From NCBI GenBank assembly GCA_009379845.1, contig WHSZ01000012.1:45784-109783 (forward strand): 64,000 nucleotides of DNA, given 5' to 3'. Every line of letters starts with the position of its first letter. Position 1 is the first letter of the stretch. The translations under genes were made by a program, and so were the position numbers. This DNA comes from Pseudonocardiaceae bacterium (GTDB lineage Bacteria; Actinomycetota; Actinomycetes; Mycobacteriales; Pseudonocardiaceae). A model generated the notes under the pieces. The model ran no database searches, was not told where the DNA came from, and was given only the letters and a program-made list of their open reading frames with translations. Shown one piece after another: positions 50,042 through 58,241 of this stretch.

Positions 50042-50650
50042 TCAGGCGCCGTCCGGCGGTACGACCATCGCCTCAACCTCGGCGATCCGGTTGCGCAGCT
50101 CGCCAAGGTTCATGGCGACCGGTTTCGGCGTCCGGGTGGAGTGCGCGGGCACCACGTCGATCCAGCCGGGATGACGGTGGGTGAGCAGGATCGTGGTGGG
50201 TACGGTGCCGGGGCCGGCGGCCATTTCGGAGGGAACGAACTCCCAGTAGCCGCTCTCCGCATCACCAACCCAGGGCACGTACTCCCAGTTGCCACGGGCG
50301 TCGAGCAATTCGGTAACCGCGTCCTCGACAGCGAATCCACCCGCCCTCGACGACAATTCGCCGGCGGCGAGGGCACGCAGCCACCACGGCGCCGGCAATT
50401 CTGAATCGAGTCCGCCGGATTCGCGATAACGGGAAAGCACCCGGGATTCCGGGGCGCGGTGAATCCACGCGCGCCGGCGTTGTGCCGGATTGAGTGGCAT
50501 CGCCAGAGAATCGGGAAGCTCGACTGCGGTATACCAATCAAGGGCCGCGAATGGTTCAACCCGAGGTGCTGAATACCAGTTTCGCTGAGTTGGCTGGTCG
50601 GCTTGATCCTCGTCCGCGGAATCGGCGGGCAGGCTTGGTTTGACGACCAT
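50042..50650 (-). CDS. Hypothetical protein, Trp-rich
   Basis: A 202-residue soluble protein with a disordered, Asp/Gln-rich N-terminus (~30 residues), then an Arg/Trp-rich region (NPAQRRRAWIHRAPESRVLSRYR, PAPWWLRALAAGELSSRAGG) and a beta-rich segment (WEYVPWVGDAESGYWEFVPSEM). The start is solid: GGAGGTGA lies 7 bases before ATG 50650. No signal peptide, TM or known motif. Not recognised. It stands alone between trmB and the ABC transporter genes on the same strand, with 130-base and 460-base gaps. Confidence 0.7.
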   Translation of the reverse strand: MVVKPSLPADSADEDQADQPTQRNWYSAPRVEPFAALDWYTAVELPDSLAMPLNPAQRRRAWIHRAPESRVLSRYRESGGLDSELPAPWWLRALAAGELSSRAGGFAVEDAVTELLDARGNWEYVPWVGDAESGYWEFVPSEMAAGPGTVPTTILLTHRHPGWIDVVPAHSTRTPKPVAMNLGELRNRIAEVEAMVVPPDGA

Positions 50651-51110
50651 CGTGGCTCACCTCCACAAGCGCTGTCTCGACTCCTCTATCCGAGTATCAC
50701 CTCGTGATCGTTACTGCTGGCCGTAAATTGTGCGAGGCGTCACGCTCGGTTTTACTTGTCCTTAACCGGGCGTTTCCAGTAAAGGCGCATTGGGGCGATG
50801 ACCGACGCCCTGGTAGCCACACGCGGCGAGCGTGCCGGGATGTCGATCACCAGTCGATAATCGCGAGAATCAAGTCCGACGGTACCTCGCGGTAATTCGC
50901 GATTGTTGAACCAGCCGTTCCGTAAAAGCGCGCGCCGACAAGAATTGAATGGTACGGAAACGCCGACCGGGGTGCGGCGCTAACGCGAGACCCGCACGCG
51001 ATACACAGGGGCCCGGATCGCCCCCCGAAGGCGATCCGGGCCCCTGCCTCCCCGGTACCCCGGCCGTCCAGGCCCCCGAATGCCCTGACGACGACCGGCC
51101 TGTGTAGCTG
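50651..51110. other. 460-base intergenic region between hypothetical gene and ABC permease
   Basis: The part next to the hypothetical gene (50700-50960) is less GC-rich than coding DNA and probably carries its promoter. A very strong hairpin for the ABC operon lies at 51006-51046. No coding frame of quality was seen on either strand. Confidence 0.55.
51006..51046 (-). terminator. 17-bp perfect hairpin terminating the ABC transporter operon
   Basis: Arms 51006-51022 (CAGGGGCCCGGATCGCC) and 51030-51046 are exact reverse complements around a 7-base loop CCCCGAA. It is 65 bases downstream of the permease stop on the minus strand. Confidence 0.82.
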
Positions 51111-51872
51111 TTAGGCGTCCCGCTTCCGCGCGCTGAGTATTGCGGCGATCAGCAGGACCGCGGCGATCCCGGCGAAGTACGCCAACGCCCACCCCGGGCT
51201 GAGCGTCGCGTTCGACGGCGGTGGTCCCTCGCCGGCGCCGACCGGCGTATCCGGGTTGCCGGTGAGGAACTTGTTCGCCACGTTGAACGGCAACCACTTG
51301 TAGATGTCTTCCCCGACGCCGGGGATCAGCTGAACCAGATCCTCGGCCACCAGCCCGTAGATCATCAGCAGTGAGATCGCGCCCGCGGTGTGCCGGATCA
51401 TGGTGCCTACCGCGACGGCCAGTACCGCGGCGATCGCGAACACCGCCCCGACGCCCGCGACGTTGCGCCAGTCCGCCGCGCTGTTCAGCGCGAGGTCGGC
51501 CTCCGGTTGCATCAGCCTCGCGACGCCAAGCGCGCTGAACGCCGCGATCTCCCCGATGACACCGGCCAGCAGGGCCACCACGGTGGCCTTGGCGAGAAGC
51601 ACCGAGCTGCGGTGCGGCACGGCCTGGAACGTGGTGCGGATGGTGCTGAACCGGTATTCGGTGGTGATGGCGAGCGCGCCGAGCACCATGATCACCGCGA
51701 GCCCCATCTGGTAGCCGAACTGCGATACCGGCACGTTCATGCCTTGGGCGCTTTCGACCGAGCCTGCGATGATCGCGGCTAGCCCCACCACGGTGGCTAT
51801 CGCCAGCGCCGTGCACATCCACGGCGAGCGGGTGCTGAACAGCTTGATGCGTTCGACTGCGAGCAGAGTCAT
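51111..51872 (-). CDS. ABC-2 type transporter permease
   Basis: A 253-residue membrane protein with six TM segments in the ABC-2 pattern: ERIKLFSTRSPWMCTALAIATVVGLAA at the start, the elbow TTEYRFSTIRTTFQAVPHRSSVLLAKATVVA typical for bacitracin/lantibiotic-type permeases, and a final TM before a basic end (ILSARKRDA). It is 30 bases downstream of the ATPase gene. Substrate unknown; the nearby two-component system suggests peptide-antibiotic or envelope-stress response. Confidence 0.88.
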   Translation of the reverse strand: MTLLAVERIKLFSTRSPWMCTALAIATVVGLAAIIAGSVESAQGMNVPVSQFGYQMGLAVIMVLGALAITTEYRFSTIRTTFQAVPHRSSVLLAKATVVALLAGVIGEIAAFSALGVARLMQPEADLALNSAADWRNVAGVGAVFAIAAVLAVAVGTMIRHTAGAISLLMIYGLVAEDLVQLIPGVGEDIYKWLPFNVANKFLTGNPDTPVGAGEGPPPSNATLSPGWALAYFAGIAAVLLIAAILSARKRDA

Positions 51873-51902
51873 TGTCTTCGCTTTCCTGTGGTCTCTCGGC
51901 GG

Positions 51903-52859
51903 TTACTTGCTCGCCTGCGCGAGTGCTTGCTCAGGGGTCAGCGCGGCCGCTTCGCTTTCCAGGCCGGTGTGGTACTCCACGGAGTCCCCGGTGATCTGCA
52001 TGAACGCCTGCTCGAGTGAGCCGCGCTGCGGGCTGAGCTCGTAGAGCAGCGCGTTGTGCTGGAAAGCGAGCTCGCCGATCCGGTCGCTGTCCAATCCGGA
52101 CACGATCATCTCGTCGGCGTCGTCCCGTACGGTCACGCCTTCGTCGATCAGTGCCTCACGCAACCGCGCCAGCTGCGGGCCACGAACCTTCACGGTGTTC
52201 TCCGAGGCCCTGGCCACGAAATCCTCGGTGCTGCTCTGCGAGATGAGCTTGCCCTTGCCGATGACCACGAGTTCCTGAGCGGTCAGCGCCATCTCGGATA
52301 GCAGGTGGCTGGAGACGAACACGGTGCGGCCCTCATCGGCGAGCCGGTGCATGAACTTGCGAATCCACAGGATTCCCTCCGGGTCCAACCCGTTCACCGG
52401 TTCGTCGAACAGCAGCACCTCAGGGTCGCCGAGCAGTGCGCCGGCGATGCCGAGCCGCTGCGACATGCCAAGCGAGAAACCGCCGGCACGCTTGTTCGCC
52501 ACCGGGGTCAGGCCGACGATCTCCAGAACCTCGTCCACCCTGCGCATCGGCAGCTTGTTCGACTTGGCCATCCAGCGCAGGTGGGCACGGGCGGACCGGT
52601 TGGGATGCACCCAACGGGCCTCGAGCAGCGCGCCGACGATCCGAAGTGGATGGTGCAGCTGGTGGTAGTGCTTGCCGTTGACCCGAACGCTGCCGGCGGT
52701 CGGATTGTCCAGCCCGAGGATCATGCGCATGGTGGTCGATTTCCCTGCGCCGTTCGGGCCGAGAAAGCCTGTGACGCGGCCGGGCTTGACGGTGAACGAC
52801 AGGTCGTCGACGGCCACCGTCTTTCCGTACCGCTTGGTGAGGCCTTCCGCCTCGATCAT
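51903..52859 (-). CDS. ABC transporter ATP-binding protein
   Basis: A 318-residue ATPase. Walker A GPNGAGKST (residues 34-42), Q-loop region LEARWVHPNRSARAHL, signature FSLGMSQRLGIAGALL, Walker B VLLFDEPVNGLD and switch His in SSHLLSEM. The extended C-terminal part (TVKVRGPQLARLREAL ... SLEQAFMQITGDSVEYHTG) is usual for DrrA/BcrA-like ABC-2 exporters. ATG 52859 with GAGGAGGG just upstream; a longer frame begins at 52904 without ribosome site. Operon with the permease. Confidence 0.93.
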   Translation of the reverse strand: MIEAEGLTKRYGKTVAVDDLSFTVKPGRVTGFLGPNGAGKSTTMRMILGLDNPTAGSVRVNGKHYHQLHHPLRIVGALLEARWVHPNRSARAHLRWMAKSNKLPMRRVDEVLEIVGLTPVANKRAGGFSLGMSQRLGIAGALLGDPEVLLFDEPVNGLDPEGILWIRKFMHRLADEGRTVFVSSHLLSEMALTAQELVVIGKGKLISQSSTEDFVARASENTVKVRGPQLARLREALIDEGVTVRDDADEMIVSGLDSDRIGELAFQHNALLYELSPQRGSLEQAFMQITGDSVEYHTGLESEAAALTPEQALAQASK

Positions 52860-53127
52860 GATCCCTCCTCGTTGCTTACTCACCCGCAGGTGTGGTGTGG
52901 TCACCTGGCATTGACATCCCCCTGGATGCGTAAACCATCGTGACGTCGGAACGCCGCTACTCGCGTCATCCTCGGGTGCGAACCTTCGCCCAACCTGAGT
53001 AGTACTCTGCCGCCCCCGCCAGGCTGACGCAGTCCGTGATCACCCTGAAGTAACCCTGATTTCGCGAGTGGGGGGTGTTCCCAAGAGGATGGTCACCCAG
53101 TCAACCTGAAGGCGTCTCAGTTGCCGT

Positions 53128-53802
53128 TTACTGGCTGGTGGAGCCGGGGCGCACCAGACCCGTCTCGTAAGCAAGCACCACGGCCTGCACCCGGTCACGC
53201 AGATCCAACTTGAACAGCACCCTGCCGACGTGCGTTTTCACCGTCGCCTCTGACAGGAACAGCTTCCCCGCGATCTCGACGTTGGACAGCCCGCCGGCGA
53301 TCAACATCAGCACCTCGCGCTCGCGCTCGGTCAGCACGTCCAGCACCGTGGCGTCGGTCAGCTCCGCGCCGCCCGAACCGACGAACCGGTCCAGCAACCG
53401 GCGGGTCACGCTCGGCGAGACCACCGCGTCGCCGTCGGCGACCGCGCGCAGCGCCGAAACCAGATCGTCCGGCGGCGTGTCCTTCAGCAGGAAGCCGCTT
53501 GCCCCGTTGCGCAGCGCGGCGAGCACGTACTCGTCGAGGTCGAAGGTGGTCATCACGAGTACCCTGGTGCCCTCCGCGCCGGATTCCACGATCCGCTTCG
53601 TCGCCTCCACGCCGTCCAGCACCGGCATGCGGATGTCCATCAGCACGACGTCAGGGCGCAGCTCGCCGGCCAGCCGCACGGCCGCCTCGCCGTCCCCGGC
53701 CTCACCCGCGATCTCGATGTCGTCCTGCGCGCCGAGCACCATGCGGAACCCGACCCGCATCAGCTCCTGGTCGTCGACAAGCAGTACGCGTATCACCGCC
53801 AT
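53128..53802 (-). CDS. NarL-family response regulator
   Basis: A 224-residue transcription factor. The receiver has acidic DD at 10-11, phosphoacceptor Asp56 in VVLMDIRMP, and Lys in GFLLKDTPP. The LuxR-type HTH at about 160-210 (LTEREREVLMLIAGGLSNVEIAGKLFLSEATVKTHVGRVLFKL). It lies 4 bases downstream of its cognate kinase gene. It probably controls the ABC transporter operon that starts 269 bases downstream in the same direction. VraR/LiaR-like by layout. Confidence 0.92.
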   Translation of the reverse strand: MAVIRVLLVDDQELMRVGFRMVLGAQDDIEIAGEAGDGEAAVRLAGELRPDVVLMDIRMPVLDGVEATKRIVESGAEGTRVLVMTTFDLDEYVLAALRNGASGFLLKDTPPDDLVSALRAVADGDAVVSPSVTRRLLDRFVGSGGAELTDATVLDVLTEREREVLMLIAGGLSNVEIAGKLFLSEATVKTHVGRVLFKLDLRDRVQAVVLAYETGLVRPGSTSQ

Positions 53803-53806
53803 GACA

Positions 53807-55048
53807 CTAGAACTCCCCGGCTGGCATGCTGGCCAGCACTCGCCAGCCGCCGCCCGTTCGGGGGCCGGCCTCGAGGGTCCCGCCGAACACGGCGGCGCGT
53901 TCCCGCATGCCGATCAGCCCGTTGCCGCCGGCCAGCCCACCGCTGGCCAGCCCACCAGCCGGCCAGCCGCCGGCCGGCTCGCGCGGCGTACCGGACCCGT
54001 TGTCCGTGATCTCCACCGTGACCTCCTCCGGGGTCCGGCTCAGCCGGACGGTCGCCGAGACGCCGGGCCCGCCGTGCTTGAACGTGTTCGTCAGCGCCTC
54101 CTGGACGATCCGGTACAGCGCCAGCCCGACGCCGGTCGGCAAGTCGTCCGGCGATCCCCGCACCTCGAGGACGATCGGCAGCCCAACGGCGCGCATCTTG
54201 TCCACCAGCTCGGTCAGCGAATCCACCCCGGGCTGCGGGCTGCGCGACCGCTCCGGATCCTCGCCGTCCGAGCGCAGCACGTCGAGCAGCCTGCGCAGCT
54301 CCACGAGCGCGTGCCGGCCGGTTTCCGAGATCGTCTTCACCGCGGACTCGGCGAGCTCGGGTTGCGCGCGCAACGCGTAGCCTGCGCCGTCCGCCTGCAC
54401 CACCATCACGCTCACCGAATGCGCCACCACGTCGTGCAGCTCCCGCGCGATCCGGGCCCGCTCCTCGGCGACCGCGATCCGCGCCTGCTGGTCCCGCTCG
54501 GTCTCCAGCATCCGCAGCCGCTGCTCCACCTCGGCGTGGTAGGCGCGGCGCGCGCCGACGAACTCACCGAGCAGCCAGCTGAAGGACAGCACGATGAGCA
54601 CGCCGAGCACCGGCCAGAACGCGTCCGGCCAGCCCACCCGCCAGATCGCCCAGGCGATGACGGCGAGCGTGAGCGCCCCGGTGTACTCGGCGGCGCGCCG
54701 CCTGCTGACGTAGGCAACCAGCGTGTACAGCGAGATCGCCAGCGCCACGTCGGCCAGCCGAACCGGCCCCGGGCCGAATCGCGGCTCCACCCCGGCTCCC
54801 GCCTGGACGGCCAGCTGGTAGGCGGCGCCAAGTAACACGAGGTAGCCGCCAGCCAGCGGGTGCCGCCGCCGGAAGATCAGCGGGGCGAGCAGCAGCAGCC
54901 CACCGAGCGTATAGGCCAGCCAGGACGTGGTGTCCGGGAACGTCGCGGAAAGCAGTACCGGCAGTTCGAGCAAACCGAGCAGCACCGCGATGAGGCTGTC
55001 GCCGACCACCGGGTGCGCCCGCATCCACAAGCTGAGCCGCCGCACCAA
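53807..55048 (-). CDS. HisKA_3 sensor histidine kinase
   Basis: A 413-residue membrane kinase. About five to six TMs within residues 15-165 and no large external domain (intramembrane-sensing type). The HisKA_3 helix with His205 in ARELHDVVAHSVSVMVVQ, N-box ALTNTFKHGG, and the G boxes ITDNGSG and GNGLIGMRER. A Gly/Ala/Pro-rich repeat insert (PAGGWPAGGLASGGLAGG) sits between the G1 and G2 boxes in the ATP lid. Paired with the response regulator 4 bases downstream; presumably controls the ABC-2 exporter. Confidence 0.92.
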   Translation of the reverse strand: MVRRLSLWMRAHPVVGDSLIAVLLGLLELPVLLSATFPDTTSWLAYTLGGLLLLAPLIFRRRHPLAGGYLVLLGAAYQLAVQAGAGVEPRFGPGPVRLADVALAISLYTLVAYVSRRRAAEYTGALTLAVIAWAIWRVGWPDAFWPVLGVLIVLSFSWLLGEFVGARRAYHAEVEQRLRMLETERDQQARIAVAEERARIARELHDVVAHSVSVMVVQADGAGYALRAQPELAESAVKTISETGRHALVELRRLLDVLRSDGEDPERSRSPQPGVDSLTELVDKMRAVGLPIVLEVRGSPDDLPTGVGLALYRIVQEALTNTFKHGGPGVSATVRLSRTPEEVTVEITDNGSGTPREPAGGWPAGGLASGGLAGGNGLIGMRERAAVFGGTLEAGPRTGGGWRVLASMPAGEF

Positions 55049-55125
55049 GCCAGGCTAGGCCGGTGCCGGGGTGGCGCGCGTCAACCCGTGGGACCACCCG
55101 GACATCCGTCTCAGGTCGATGGCCC

Positions 55126-56052
55126 TCACGTCGATGGCGGGTGGGCGCCAGCCGGCACGTCGGCGCCGGCGATCTTGTCCCACAGCGCGCGGGTGGCGTA
55201 CGAGCGCATCCGATCGGGCAGCCAGTACATCGCGACCTCGCGTACCGCCCTGTCGTCGGCGAGTTCGATCCGCCGCACCCCTTCGGTGTTCGAGACCTGC
55301 AGGCCGAGCAGGTTGGTGATGCCAACGCCGTGCCCGCCGCACACCAGCGACACCAGCGTCTGCGGCTGGGTGATCTCATAAGCGACGTGCGCGGGCCGGG
55401 CGGCGCGTTGCACGGTGGCGTGCGTTTCGAAGCTGCCGCCGCGCCCCTCGAGGCGCCGGCCGTTCATGATGATCGGGTAGTCGAGCAGGGCGGTGACCGG
55501 CAGCGGGCGGGGTGCGTCCAGCAGTGGATGCCCGGCGGGCACCACGGCGACGAGCGGTTCCCGCCAGAGCAACTTGCTCTGCACGTGCGGCGCGGACATC
55601 GGTGGCCGACACGGTCGCAGCAGCAGCTCGACGCGGCCCTCCACGAGCGCGTCCTCCAGCTCGAGCGAGCTCAGTTCCAGCAGGTGCACCCGGATACCCG
55701 GGTACTCCTCGGCGAACGAGGTGAGCAGTGCGGGCAGGAACCCGGCGCTGGCGCTGGGGTAGCTGCCCAGCCGAACCTCGCCGCGCTGTAACCCGGTGAC
55801 ACTGCCGACGCTGGACCGGCTGGCGTCCACTTCGGACAGCATGGCGCGTGCGTGCGGTAGGAACGCCACGCCGGCATCGGTCAGCTCGACCGGGCGCTGG
55901 GTGCGGTCCAGCAGCTGGGCGTGCAGCGATTGTTCGAGGGCGCGGATGTGCGAGCTGACCCTCGGCTGCGAGCAATGCAGTGCCGAGGCGGCCGCGCTGA
56001 AGCTCTGATGGTCGGCGACCGCGACGAAGGTCCGCACCCAATCGAATTGCAC
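55126..56052 (-). CDS. LysR family regulator of the sugar-acid operon
   Basis: A 308-residue regulator. N-terminal winged HTH (FSAAASALHCSQPRVSSHIRALEQ, residues ~17-40) and the effector-binding domain with GEVRLGSYPSASAGFLPALL, EPLVAVVPAGHPL and VCGGHGVGITNLLGL. It is divergent from the dapA-like/enolase operon, with a T-N11-A palindrome in the 231-base gap. The effector is likely a sugar acid or its keto-deoxy product. ATG 56052 is the natural start (MQFDWVRTF). Confidence 0.92.
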   Translation of the reverse strand: MQFDWVRTFVAVADHQSFSAAASALHCSQPRVSSHIRALEQSLHAQLLDRTQRPVELTDAGVAFLPHARAMLSEVDASRSSVGSVTGLQRGEVRLGSYPSASAGFLPALLTSFAEEYPGIRVHLLELSSLELEDALVEGRVELLLRPCRPPMSAPHVQSKLLWREPLVAVVPAGHPLLDAPRPLPVTALLDYPIIMNGRRLEGRGGSFETHATVQRAARPAHVAYEITQPQTLVSLVCGGHGVGITNLLGLQVSNTEGVRRIELADDRAVREVAMYWLPDRMRSYATRALWDKIAGADVPAGAHPPST

Positions 56053-56087
56053 GGCTAGTTCCTCCGCGCCAGGTTTGACCAGGGACT

Positions 56088-56102
56088 ATTCGAGTATCGA
56101 AT
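56088..56102. promoter_or_regulatory. LysR-type T-N11-A palindrome
   Basis: ATTCGAGTATCGAAT is a 6-3-6 perfect palindrome that satisfies T-N11-A, 36 bases upstream of the LysR gene start and 182 bases from the divergent aldolase start. Candidate binding site for the adjacent LysR protein. Confidence 0.65.
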
Positions 56103-56205
56103 GAAACTATCAGAATCATGCCCTGGACAACGGGCGAGCCCGGCACCCATCGTGAAGACACCGAGGGAGCCAACCGAGGGGGCCCGTTACGGGCGTCTGT
56201 TGCCC

Positions 56206-56258
56206 TGAAGGTGGCCTTCACGGCAAAAAGTGCCGGTAAGGAGGCCTTCACGGCAAAA
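56206..56258. repeat. Two units of a GGCCTTCACGGCAAAA intergenic repeat
   Basis: GTGGCCTTCACGGCAAAA (56211-56228) and GAGGCCTTCACGGCAAAA (56241-56258) are 30 bases apart, differing at one base. The first belongs to the palindrome TGAAGGTGGCCTTCA (56206-56220). I know this kind of short repeat as common between genes in Amycolatopsis and relatives, where it is often mis-called as coding sequence. It lies in the leader of the aldolase gene. Confidence 0.7.
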
Positions 56259-56283
56259 CCCGGGGGCCGAGCGGAGGGTGTTC

Positions 56284-57063
56284 ATGGCTGTCACTGGATC
56301 GTCCAGCGTGTTCCGTGGAGTGGGCGTAGCGCTGGTCACGCTGTTCGACAGGGATGGCGAGGTGGACGCGAAGGCCACCGCCGAACACGCGGCCGCGCTC
56401 GTCGAGCTCGGCGTGCGAGCGGTGCTGGTCGCCGGTTCCACCGGCGAGGCAACCACGCTCAGCGTTCCGGAACGCACCGAGCTGGTCCGCACCGTCCGGG
56501 CCACGCTTCCCGCCGACATCCCGGTGCTTGCCGGCACCGGTGCCCAGTCCAGCCGGCAGGCCATCGAGCTCACCAGGCAGGCGCAGGACGCGGGCGCGGA
56601 TGCCGCGCTGGTGCTCTCCCCACCACGGGTCGCCGATCCAAGGGACTACTACGCGCGGCTGGCCAAGGCGGTGCCGGACCTGCCGTTGCTCGCGTACCAC
56701 TTTCCCGCCGCGTCGCTGCCCGGCATCGACACCGATTTGCTGCGCGAGCTGCCGGTGGTTGGCGTGAAGGACTCCTCGGGTGACCCTGAGCGGCTACTTG
56801 TCGAGCTGGCCACCTTCACGGGGGACATCTACGTCGGATCAGCCGCGGTGCTCTCGTTCGCCGGGCCGCTCGGCTGTCCCGGCGCCATCCTCGCCCTCGG
56901 AAACGCGTACCCGGAACTGTGCATCCGCGCGTTCGAGGGGAACGCGAACGCGCAGCGCGAACTGACCGAATCGCACCTGACCGCGAAGCGCACCTTCCCG
57001 CACGGGCTGAAGGGATTGATCGCCGGCCGGTTCGGCACGTCGACCGCCGCCCGCATCGACTGA
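56284..57063 (+). CDS. DapA-like class I aldolase/dehydratase (DHDPS family)
   Basis: A 259-residue TIM-barrel lyase. GSTGE (51-55) binds the carboxylate; Tyr138 (in LLAYHFP) and Schiff-base Lys162 (in VGVKDSSGD) are in place. It is shorter than real DHDPS (290-300), and the genes next to it are two enolase-superfamily dehydratases under LysR control, so a 2-keto-3-deoxy sugar-acid aldolase or dehydratase is more likely than lysine synthesis. GGAGG lies upstream of ATG 56284. First gene of a three-gene operon. Confidence 0.85.
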   Translation: MAVTGSSSVFRGVGVALVTLFDRDGEVDAKATAEHAAALVELGVRAVLVAGSTGEATTLSVPERTELVRTVRATLPADIPVLAGTGAQSSRQAIELTRQAQDAGADAALVLSPPRVADPRDYYARLAKAVPDLPLLAYHFPAASLPGIDTDLLRELPVVGVKDSSGDPERLLVELATFTGDIYVGSAAVLSFAGPLGCPGAILALGNAYPELCIRAFEGNANAQRELTESHLTAKRTFPHGLKGLIAGRFGTSTAARID

Positions 57064-57107
57064 ACACCGAGCGACTGAGCACGAATTTCTGAATACGGAG
57101 GGTCGGA

Positions 57108-58241
57108 ATGACCGTCATTACGTCGGTGGACACCGCCACCGCGGTGGTACCGCTCGACCACGCGACCGCCTTCTCCAGCCGGGTAGTGCACGAGCGCGCC
57201 TACACGTTGGTCCGGGTGACCGGCGACGACGGGGTGCACGGCATCGGTTTCTGCTACGCGGGCAACCGCGGCGGGCAGCTCGCCGGCCTCGCCGCGCGCG
57301 ACCTGCTCGGCCCGGTGCTGCTTGGCGCGGACGCCCACCTGACCGAAGCCAGCTGGGCCGCGATGTACCAGGAATCCCTACTGCACGGCCGGACCGGCGC
57401 GGTGATGCGCGCGCTGTCCGCGCTGGACATCGCGTTGTGGGACCGCAACGCCCGGGCTGCCGGCCTGCCGTTGCACCGCTATCTCGGCGGGTACGCCGCG
57501 GAGTCCGTGCCGGCCTACGCCAGCGGCGGGTACTACCTGGACGGCAAGACGCCTGGTGATCTCGCCGAGGAGATGCGTGGCTACGTGGCAGCCGGGTTCG
57601 AGGCGGTGAAGCTCAAGATTGGCCGGCTGGATCTCGCGGCGGACACCAAGCGGCTGGCTGCGGTCCGGGAAGCCGTCGGCCCCGATGTGCTGGTGATGCT
57701 GGACGCGAACAACGCGTGGTCCGACCTGCCGACCGCGTTGCGTGCGATGTGGCGCTGGCGGGACTACGACCCGTACTGGATCGAGGAGCCGTTCAGTCCT
57801 GACGACATCGACAACCACCGGCGGCTCGCCGAGCAGACTGACGTGCTGGTGGCCACCGGGGAGATCGAGGCGGGCCGCTGGCGGTTCGCCGACCTGGTGA
57901 AGCAGGAGGCCGCCGCCATCCTGCAAACCGACGCCGCGGTCTGCGGCGGGATCAGCGAGTTCCGGCGGATCGCGGCCACCGCGGACAGCCACGGGGTGAC
58001 GCTGTGCCCGCACTGGTTCCACGACCTGCACGCCCCGCTGGTCGCGGCCACCCCGAACGCGCGATACGTGGAGTTCTTCCCCGACTCGCAGGTGCTGAAC
58101 TTCCGCCGGCTGGTTGACCGGCAGCTGGAGACCTCCGGCGGGCGGCTGATGCTGCACTCCGAACCCGGGCTCGGGTTCGGCTTCGACCCCGAAGCGGTGA
58201 CCAAGTACAGCGTCGACGGCTGGCAACGGAGCAACGCATGA
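57108..58241 (+). CDS. Enolase-superfamily sugar-acid dehydratase 1 (mandelate racemase/MLE family)
   Basis: A 377-residue enzyme expected to remove the alpha proton of an acid sugar and eliminate water. KxK base motif VKLKIGR (about 167-169); metal ligands Asp197 (LDANNAW), Glu225 (WIEEPF) and Glu251 (GEIEAG); catalytic His in CPHWFHDLH (about 303). This His/Lys arrangement is that of the MandR subgroup. Stop overlaps the next gene by 4 bases (ATGA). The substrate cannot be fixed by sight. Confidence 0.87.
   Translation: MTVITSVDTATAVVPLDHATAFSSRVVHERAYTLVRVTGDDGVHGIGFCYAGNRGGQLAGLAARDLLGPVLLGADAHLTEASWAAMYQESLLHGRTGAVMRALSALDIALWDRNARAAGLPLHRYLGGYAAESVPAYASGGYYLDGKTPGDLAEEMRGYVAAGFEAVKLKIGRLDLAADTKRLAAVREAVGPDVLVMLDANNAWSDLPTALRAMWRWRDYDPYWIEEPFSPDDIDNHRRLAEQTDVLVATGEIEAGRWRFADLVKQEAAAILQTDAAVCGGISEFRRIAATADSHGVTLCPHWFHDLHAPLVAATPNARYVEFFPDSQVLNFRRLVDRQLETSGGRLMLHSEPGLGFGFDPEAVTKYSVDGWQRSNA

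Noticed and set aside
56118..56283. Coding region across the GGCCTTCACGGCA repeats
   Set aside because: Translations give the repetitive VAFTAK/EAFTAK type typical of non-coding repeats; the aldolase start with GGAGG is downstream.
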